A stretch of DNA of 64,000 bases, taken from assembly GCF_019059575.1 (NCBI RefSeq), contig NW_024883490.1:17778-81777 (forward strand), given 5' to 3'. The position numbers and the translations under genes were made by a program. This DNA is from Amphibalanus amphitrite (lineage: Eukaryota; Arthropoda; Thecostraca; Balanomorpha; Balanidae). The notes beneath the pieces are model-generated. The model was not told the DNA's origin. It did no database searches and saw only the letters and a program-made list of their open reading frames with translations. This document shows, in pieces, positions 56,586 through 64,000 of the stretch; position 1 is the stretch's first letter; the number at the start of each line of letters is the position of its first letter.

Positions 56586-59500
56586 GAGTGTATCGATAAC
56601 CGAGATTTGCAAGGAAACTGGCATATGTTTTGGCGCAAGGACATGAAAATAATATCTAGGCGCAACATTTTCCTCAAAACTCAAAATTAACTGACCCGGA
56701 ACGGTTTTTGTAAACCCCTTTCCAACCGCTGCGGTCGTAGGATGAAGCTTTAGTTCACCCTTTTGACGCTAGATGGCAGTGATTCAAGACTGTCTCTAAC
56801 TTAATTTTAGACACTTGTAAGCGTAAAAAAGCAATTGAGACTAAATTATGCACATTTTCTTACACCACTGGGTTTGATATATTGCTGTTTTTTCCATTGC
56901 AAGTGTTTTTAAACGCATAGCTTTCCACACATAAACACACATTACACAAAATACATTACATGCATAGCGCCCTGAGCCCTGAAACAGGAACAAATGAGTA
57001 GTAGATTAGGCAACTATTTGCAACTGGGCTCTTAACGCCTCGTACTTTTATGACTACATATAACCGGTATTATTGTGTTACCAGCGACCAACTGTCACAG
57101 TAGACACTGGTCAGGTGGTCAGTAACTGGTAACCGGTCAGCCACTTTGCCATCCGTCCTCTTTATTCTCACGACTAACTCATTATCATCCTTGCTTGCAC
57201 TTCTCCGTGTTCCGGACTAACGGTAAGGGTCCGCCTAGCAGACAACCGGTGGAAGTCAGCTTCGGAGTGACCATTTCAACGAATGTGTGCTCTGTCCCGT
57301 TGCGACTTGCCATCAAAACAATATGTCCCGGCGCTGATATGCCGTCCCAGCGCTATAGCGCACTAGTCGTAAGTGGTTGACTGAACTTTACATTGCCCCT
57401 TTCATACATTGTCCCCCTTTCGTGTTTTATCATCCCAGCATAGCATGACTCTCGGAGCATTGCAGCCATTATGGTGTCTTTTGACTGAGACGCTGCGGCA
57501 CACAGCCGGTGCCCGATGGTCGACTTATTCTGATATTGCTCTCTCCCCTCTTATTCATTCATTCATCATACAACGGCCCTAAAATGCTCTCGAATAGACT
57601 GAGTGGCTCTAACCAAGCATAACAAAACAAACCCACTTAGCAGTCTCCGAATGTCTGCTGTTAAAGTTAGTAGGTGCGTAGGTGCAACCCAAACCGACGA
57701 GTGGCCGCGTCAAGCGGTCCCTCAGTGCCCCAAAGGTGGTCACTGTCGGGGACTAGGGGTAGAAGTTATCACAACTCAGCATATCCTACCGGGCTGCCGT
57801 GAGCTCCTCTCTTGCCGCACGGCGAAGTGACGGTGAAAATCGTGCTCTGGTAGTATTACATATATAGCTCGCGTCCCAAACAAACAGTTACTGCCGGCGA
57901 AGGCCCCAACCATTCACCGCACTATGGTGCAGGTCCCGTGACTTTCCCGCCACCCGTGTCGCCGCGACCAACGGCGGCGACAGTGCCGTCACCGTCCCCT
58001 CGAGACCCGGCGCGCGGCCAGCGAGTGATGCCCTGCGCTGCGGATGTCCCCACTGATCATCTTCATACCAATCCTCATCCGCATACGCCCATACCCTCAA
58101 TGCCAATCGAGTTTTCACGTCAGCCACTAGGAAGGAAGATAAAAAAACGAAGAGTGACTCTCCCCCCCCCCCCCCACATGCTGATGCTTCGGTCATATCG
58201 TGCTCTAGCTGAGTCCGCACAATACATTGACAACGGCACCAGAAGTAACCGGGCCTGCCAACGACAGGTACCATGCACGTGAGGCCTCAGATGCATGGCG
58301 TCTCTCGCGAGTGAGACTTACCGGACCAGCCAGGCACCGATATGAGACGTGCTCTTTCAGAATCTCTGTGCATCGGCTTATCATCCCAGTCCGCAATACC
58401 TACTCCTCCCCGCACATATTTGTACCCGAACAGGCGCGTCTATGTGGAATAGGCACACTACGAAACTGAACTGCCGCATGCGACAGACGGCTACAGTCAG
58501 CCAGGACTCGTGAGTCTGCGGTATGTTTTAACACAGGAGCACATGCAAGAGCCCGGTCGCCGGCACATATTGCCTTGTCAACTATTCTGTTATATGACCC
58601 CTGCTGTAGCTAGCTCTCGTTCGGGCCCTAGTCGGCGCACTTGCCGATGAGACCAATGACGAGACCGACTTTTATGACGGTCCGTCTCCGCCGCGCCAAC
58701 TGAGCTAATAAAATACCTTTCACTATTGTTTTCATACATAATCATATTTTTTACTCATGTGCTGCACACGCTTCGCGTCTGTTGCTGCTCAGCTGTTTCA
58801 AACGTCACAGGCTCTAAATGAAGAGCTCTTGGCTAAATGACGGTGAACTGGACTGGTGCGCGATAGGCACTGGTGTACGCAATGCACTTAAGGTTTTAGG
58901 GTATTTCTATTACTTTGCTCAAATTCAATGGCCATTTGTGACTCAGACAAACATACAGTGATTGTAGAACAGGAGACATGACAACAGCACGAAAACATAG
59001 CCTAGGGAATAAGTGCAGGGATGCGGTTTGATACTGCTAATGATAATGGTGCAGATATGGGTGTTGAAAGTCCATTCAAGCCTTCCAACGCATGTAACGC
59101 GCTCCTATACACTCCTAGGTATAATTTAGGCTTCGTTCGGCCCCAGACAGAACAGGGCCTGGGCCGAGAGCCAAGAGTAAAACTAGGGCAAAATAGGTTC
59201 ATGTGTAGCTAAGGTCCACACTCCTTGCATGTTTTGTTATTTTTTACTATGAAGTATGCCAAAGGAACCTCTAGCTGTCATTTAAAATTGTAAAACTGGA
59301 CGTCTGAAACACATTATTATGGGAAATAAAGAAAAACAAACGGTATTGACTGAATAAAATCAGCATCAGGCACCACAAATTGTGTTTAAACACCGTGCCG
59401 ACGCTAGCACCATCTACAATTCTAGATGGCGCTAGTAGGTTTTCCCATAGGAGCCCGTGTTACGGCGAGATGGTCTCAAAGAAGTGGGCGCGGACCAGAC

Positions 59501-59617
59501 AAAATTGACTGCAGGACACTGATTTTGTGTTTTTCTTACTCACAAATATATAGCGCCACTTTATCCGACAGTTTCCTCTCAATCTGGAATAAAAACCCTC
59601 AAATCGATACACTCTAA
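56586..59617. other. Unassigned non-coding stretch
   Basis: I see no gene, transposase or RNA gene. It has mixed composition with a somewhat higher GC share at 57,880-58,680, a run of C at 58,160-58,173, and a hairpin with about 14-bp arms at 59405-59440 (CTAGCACCATCTA and TAGATGGCGCTAG). The longest open frames (about 60-128 codons) show no known motif and no coding bias I can judge. Confidence 0.5.
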
Positions 59618-60791
59618 TATGCAATATGACCTCCTTCGACCAACTTCATGACCTGGGGGCTCTGACCTGACCTTGACCCGAGGTCAACACCTTAAGTTGA
59701 CCTCTGCCAAACAAAAAATATACCATTCGGCGCACCTGAGCGAGGCGAACACGATGATGCCAAAATCGAGGCCCTGCGGCATTTTTTCGCGAAGTGATTA
59801 ATAAAGATAAACGAGTCCGTGCCTTGGGCCACTTGAGGTAGTCTCAGAGGTCACAGGTTGACCTGAGACCTTAAAATCGGATAACAGTCGCTGCGTTTTG
59901 TAACGGCACACATGCTCGTTTTTTTTCTGCGAGGCTCTAGCTTCATCAGCTGCGAAACAGCGGTGTTGACCTCGGGTCAAGGTCAGGTCAGGGCCCTCAG
60001 GTCGCGAAATTGGTCAAAGGAGGTCATATTGCATATCATCCGATTCGGCAGGTCTTCTTGAGTCCATTGGTGGCTTTCCCGACTCGGTAGCTCAATTTGA
60101 TCGGGAGTTATTGACGAAAAACTCTTACTACCCTTTTGACGTCATAAATGAGGTCACGGAAGGTGACGGTGGTTGTATTTGTAGTTGACCGGTTGTAGTT
60201 GACCTCCTCTCATGATGCCCATACGCTTCTTTCAGTTTCGTGGCCACAACCTCAACTAGGGGCAATCACCAAGGTCAAGTTGTTCGGTCGGGCGGAAAAT
60301 TCGTATAAAGCCTTCAACTAGAAAATTAAAATAAAATATTTATAAAAATAACCTATCTCCCAAAATTTTACCATGCAAAGGAGACATGTAAAGGTTACTT
60401 TTTCAAAAGAAAAAAGCAGGAAAAAGTACTTACCTCGAATAGAGGTCACGTCACGTGACCTGAGGTCACGAGGTCACGAGGTCAAACCGAAAAAAATGTA
60501 AAAACAAGGGTGTTGATTTACTGCTATGTTCATTGTGAACACATCTATATGTTAATGTTTTGCATTTTCGTTTTATTTCACTTAGATATAAGCCATCAAA
60601 TATAGTCATGTTTCGTGACCTGTGAAAAATGCCGGAGGCTATAACTCCGTATGCTTGCTCCAATCGAGCTGAAACTTAATGCAGAGCTGAAATCAGCGCA
60701 TCAGATAACCCTATGAACGTATTTTGAACAAAATCTGAGATGTACCGTGTTAATTTTCACTTTTGCTTGTCGATCTATCATGGAATGCCCC
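59618..60791 (+). mobile_element. Family C element, partial copy
   Basis: The right end GATCTATCATGGAATGCCCC at 60791 matches the terminus of the copy at 54015-55920 with one change. The left end is not found, so it is 5' truncated or recombined. It contains TGACCTCGGGTCAAGGTCAG and GAGGTCACGTCACGTGACC. Confidence 0.7.
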
Positions 60792-61011
60792 AGATGACTG
60801 ATGGTTGTCGACCATCTCAGAAGGCAGAAGGTCGGCTTGGAGGGGTCGGCAAATGGTGGGGCATGCCCTCTTTGGGGGTAATGAGGCCTTCCGGTGGGGG
60901 GTAATGGGGGCCTCTGAGAAAGCCTTATCTTAGAATGAATGGCTCCCTTGATGGGACAGACATTGTGACTGTTTCGCCTCAAGGTGACAGATTTCAGACA
61001 GTGCTTCATGC
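60792..61011. other. Spacer before the SINE
   Basis: G-rich segment (GGTGGGGGGTAATGGGGGCC near 60893). ATTTCAGACAGTGCTTC at 60991-61007 is exactly inverted at 61382-61398, on the other side of the SINE, within the Penelope-like reverse transcriptase. Confidence 0.5.
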
Positions 61012-61373
61012 CCCGTCCCGTAGCTCAGTTGGTAGAGCGTTGGACTCCGCGTGGTGAGAGCACGCGTTCCCGGTTATAACAGTCCGGGTTCGAAGCGCGA
61101 CGGGCGCTTGACATTTATGGGCCTCCTGACAGGTATGGTTGCGGTTGGTGGCAGGCCGTAGCCAGGCGAAGTCAGTGAGGGGACCGGCCGTGCGCGGCTA
61201 TGTGCGCACGTTAAACTTTGGACTCTAAATTCTGCCATAGAACTGGAATTGCGCGATCGGAGGGTAGAGGGCAGGGTCATCGCAACAAGCTTCGCTTAGC
61301 GGTGGCTCTGTCCTTGTGAATCCTTCCCATCAAAAGGTTCGGACTAAATTTATAAAAAAAAAAAAAAAAAAAA
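61012..61373 (+). mobile_element. tRNA-derived SINE with A and B boxes and a poly(A) tail
   Basis: TAGCTCAGTTGGTAGAGCG (61021-61039) is an RNA polymerase III A box and GGGTTCGAAGC (61086-61096) a B box. A tRNA-unrelated body of about 250 bp follows, then about 22 A at 61351-61373. The anticodon region is enlarged and the T stem does not pair, so it is not a working tRNA gene. Confidence 0.8.
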
Positions 61374-61597
61374 ATGCCCGCGAAGCACTGTCTGAAATCG
61401 AGCGAAGAACTGGTCGATCTCCTTCGTGAGAAACAAGTCGATGGTGTTCCCGCATCGCTGGATGTAGAGAGCCTTTTCACGAACGTGCCAGTGGAACCAA
61501 CGATAGACATCATTCTTGATAATGTGTACAGTGGTGATATTCTTCCACCTCTCCGCCTCCCTAGGAAGATACTTCAACAGCTGCTCATGATCTGCAC
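61374..61597 (+). pseudogene. Penelope-like element reverse transcriptase, 5' piece
   Basis: It reads KHCLKSSEELVDLLREKQVD, then SLDVESLFTNVPVEPTIDII and ILQQLLMICT. F/L-DV-x2-LFTNVP is motif A of Penelope-like reverse transcriptases, with its catalytic aspartate. A start is not evident because the poly(A) of the SINE abuts it directly. It is continued at 63845 after removal of the hAT. Confidence 0.82.
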
Positions 61598-63836
61598 TAG
61601 AGATGCCACTTTTAAACCCGCGAACCCGCTTTCTGCGGGTTTTCAAAACCCGCAGGGTTTTTGGCGGGTTCGAGAAGCAAAACTTGTCGTGTGGCGGGTA
61701 TTTGGCGGTCAGACTTAAGAACCTATAAATTTATTTTTTAGATGCAAAACACAATGTCAAGTGCATTTGCTCAGGTTAAAGGGACCCTCCCACCTTCAAA
61801 AAAGTTAATGAATTGGCACGAAAGTGATGTCGCTCGGTTCAGAAAGAGCGAAAACGAATATCTATCAAATTTCATCGAAAAATATTCACCGGTTTTAAAG
61901 ATATTAGACTTTTACTTTTGTTTACTTTTTGGGATCTCCGCTGTTCCTAGCGACTTTTTTGAAAGTGCGGCATTTGTTGCGCGCAAAGCAGCATATACCA
62001 CCGCGTGCTACCAAACGTTTTAGTAAAAGATTTAAAAATCGTTAGATCTCCGCTGACGTCACAAATTCTAAGGGGGCATACCAATGCACTAGCCCCTTAG
62101 AATCCGAAAACTGCAAGTTTGAAATTCCATATCTCCGAATTAAAGCATTTGTCGATGTTGTGAGTGCCCAAACCGGTATTTGCAGGCCATGGCCACCAAT
62201 TTGGCTATCTCAACTCAAAACTAATGTTAAGGTGGGAGTGTCCCTTTAACAATACAATATTCATCAAAACAACTTTTAAAACAGAACCAAATATAAAAAT
62301 ATATCAAGGTAGCACATTTCAAATGCAAAACTGAAAACCCAGCAATAGCATCCACAGTCTAGCAATGACCAAACCAGGGTACAAGCAACAAACTACAAAG
62401 CGTAAGTAAATGCTGATGAAAGCATTCCATAAAACATAAATGAACCCGAAAGCAACTTATAGGAAGCTGAACTGAAGTCTATGTGCAGTGTGCACTAGAT
62501 ATACATTATGGAAGAACCCAGACTTAAATGAGATGTTGAAAATCAGAGCAAATGCCACATGTTACTTTATTTGCGTCTGGTCGGCATAAAAAAGAGCTAT
62601 CAGCTAAACAAAATTTGATGCAATGCAAATTCATTAATTGCCTATCCTACTCTATGTTCTGTCCCACCCTATACTACGAAAATAACACCAATTACCCTTA
62701 CAAAAAATCAAAATATTGACTGGCATGCGGCCCAAACATAACGCAATACAAAACAGGCGCACTTCCGACATTCTGACAAGGATTGGCATTTGACTGCGTC
62801 AATTTTGATCTCTGAGGCGAAGGAAAGCTGACATTGATGACGCAATAATAATTTTACAATCAATTTTTTTCTGTTTTGGTTTTTGAATACCTCAAAATAG
62901 CAGTTATACATGTTACAAAACCACGTAGCTGGTCGCATTTATTTCTTTTGTCTTTTTACTTGTCATTTGTATGCCGAGAGATGACCAGCCGGAGAGCATT
63001 ACCAAGACCATCTTTAAAATTATTACATTTTATTTAGTATTTACTGTCTCTTTATTTTTAACAGGTGATTAACTCTGAATTGTAAAACTTTAGCTGTTGT
63101 GTAAAATAACTTTATCAGAATGGCACATGAATATGTATTATGCAACGGTGTTTTCGCAACAACTTCGCACTAACTACGGCTGCAATAATTTAGTCGCTGT
63201 AACATTCCTTGCAATCAGCTGTTGGTGACGCTTCTGACGCATGTTTCAAGAAACGCGTGGTTCATTGGTGGTTAGTTGGTTTTTGCTGGGATTTTGCATG
63301 ATTTGTTTTATGTGTAGATCGACTGGATACTCATTATTCAACGTGTCACTATTTACTTTTTAACTGGAAATCGCATATCTTCTTATATCAACATTCATTT
63401 TGATAACAATATCATTCTAGAAGCCTAATATTGAGAGGGAGCTAGAGTGAAATTTTGATCCTCAGCCAATGCTGAAGGGTAAGGTGAGAGAAAGATTTTA
63501 CTGAACTCTTTTCAGAAAGGAATTTCAAATGTATTGATGCATTATTCATTTTCCACTATCCAGTGTGCACTTCCTGAGGACTTAGCATAGAAATTTCAAG
63601 TCCTTACTATTTGTTTGGCTGCCTTTTCTGCACAGCAATGAAGCAAGTAAGGTTTATTTAGCTCTAGCATTGACCCAGCTGTATTTTTTTTTTCTTGCAA
63701 AAGCAGGTTTTTAAAATTGCGGTTTTTTTTTTGCGGGTTCGGCTCAGCCAAAATCAGCTTGCGGGTAGTTGTGGTTGGGCAAGGGGTAGCTGCGGGGCGG
63801 GGCGGGTAATGAAATTGCAAATTTGTGGCATCTCTA
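61598..63836. mobile_element. 2.2-kb hAT-type element splitting the reverse transcriptase
   Basis: Termini TAGAGATGCCAC and GTGGCATCTCTA with an exact 8-bp duplication ATCTGCAC (61590-61597 and 63837-63844). The subterminal parts are rich in GCGGGTT/AACCCGC motifs (61615-61680 and 63730-63810). The interior holds a family M element and about 1.5 kb of AT-rich sequence (62,250-63,720) with no recognised gene. Confidence 0.9.
61780..62245 (+). mobile_element. Family M TTAA element, copy 4, nested in the hAT
   Basis: TTAA at 61776-61779 and 62246-62249; termini AGGGACCCTCCCACCTT and AAGGTGGGAGTGTCCCT. 466 bp and the cleanest representative of the family in this window. Confidence 0.9.
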
Positions 63837-63844
63837 ATCTGCAC

Positions 63845-63984
63845 CACAGAATCGCCCTTCAGAGGACCCGACGGCACCATCTACAGACAGAAGGATGGCG
63901 TCGCGATGGGCTCACCCCTAGGTCCCCTCTTCGCGAGCTTCTATATGTGCTCTGTTGAAAACCGTATCCTGGAAACCCACTGAT
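63845..63984 (+). pseudogene. Penelope-like element reverse transcriptase, 3' piece (continues past window)
   Basis: It reads FRGPDGTIYRQKDGVAMGSP, then LGPLFASFYM. AMGSPLGP is motif B of Penelope-like reverse transcriptases. A TGA at 63981-63983 interrupts the frame just before the YVDD region expected beyond the window edge. With the hAT and one ATCTGCAC removed it joins the 5' piece in frame. Confidence 0.82.
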
Positions 63985-64000
63985 TAGCCAAGCATTACGC

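Noticed and set aside
56586-59617. Small open frames such as 57888-58274 (-) and 57938-58282 (+)
   Set aside because: Overlapping on opposite strands, without known motifs or splice support.
61014-61110. Functional tRNA gene
   Set aside because: The A and B boxes are good, but the anticodon region is enlarged, the T stem does not pair, and a body plus poly(A) tail follows. A tRNA-derived SINE fits better.

Overview
This is a eukaryotic, transposon-dense window. An interstitial block of the arthropod telomere repeat (TTAGG)n, BEL/Pao, Penelope-like, Tc1, Harbinger, hAT and TTAA-type elements, and GT-AG introns point to an arthropod. A chelicerate such as a tick is plausible, but the species is an inference and not proven by the sequence.

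The one host gene I can support is a PRDM9-like histone methyltransferase on the + strand. Nine short exons (3625-9684) encode an acidic N-terminal region, the PRDM9-type C-x2-C/C-x2-H knuckle and a PR/SET domain. They join in phase 1 to a C2H2 zinc-finger exon. Three copies of that terminal exon lie in tandem: A (9994-10972), B (12399-13055 plus 18769-18950) and C (22642-23451). Each has its own acceptor, and B and C also have a homologous 3' flank ending in AATAAA (22032 and 31221). Fingers are near-identical except at the DNA-contact positions, the PRDM9 signature. Every copy is damaged: A has a 1-nt deletion after finger 2, B has a Harbinger element inside finger 8, and C has a 2-nt deletion after finger 2. 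Splicing of the SET exons to B would still give a seven-finger protein of about 634 residues.

Most of the rest is nested mobile DNA, resolved here by terminal inverted repeats, target-site duplications and paralogous empty sites. The SET intron holds a TTAA element and a 2.7-kb hAT. Copy B holds a 5.7-kb Harbinger with a decayed HARBI1-like transposase. The 3' flanks of B and C hold TTAA elements with G-run/C-run terminal hairpins, TA-flanked elements and a 4.6-kb hAT. From 31.7 to 34.2 kb is another hAT carrying a 20-bp minisatellite.

From 34.4 to 48.8 kb a dead Tc1-like transposase (minus strand) has been split by two repeat blocks: a 1-kb inverted minisatellite with the TTAGG tract at its centre, and a 12.67-kb satellite (143-bp and 162-bp units) that inverts near 43,704, is bounded by inverted repeats, and is packed with TCAAGGTCA, the monomer site of FTZ-F1/ERR-type nuclear receptors. 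From 48.9 to 56.6 kb is a set of nested elements (one host element, two TTAA insertions in it, two further transposons inside one of them). From 61.0 kb to the end are a tRNA-derived SINE and a Penelope-like reverse transcriptase split by a hAT. The stretch 56.6-59.6 kb holds nothing I recognise.
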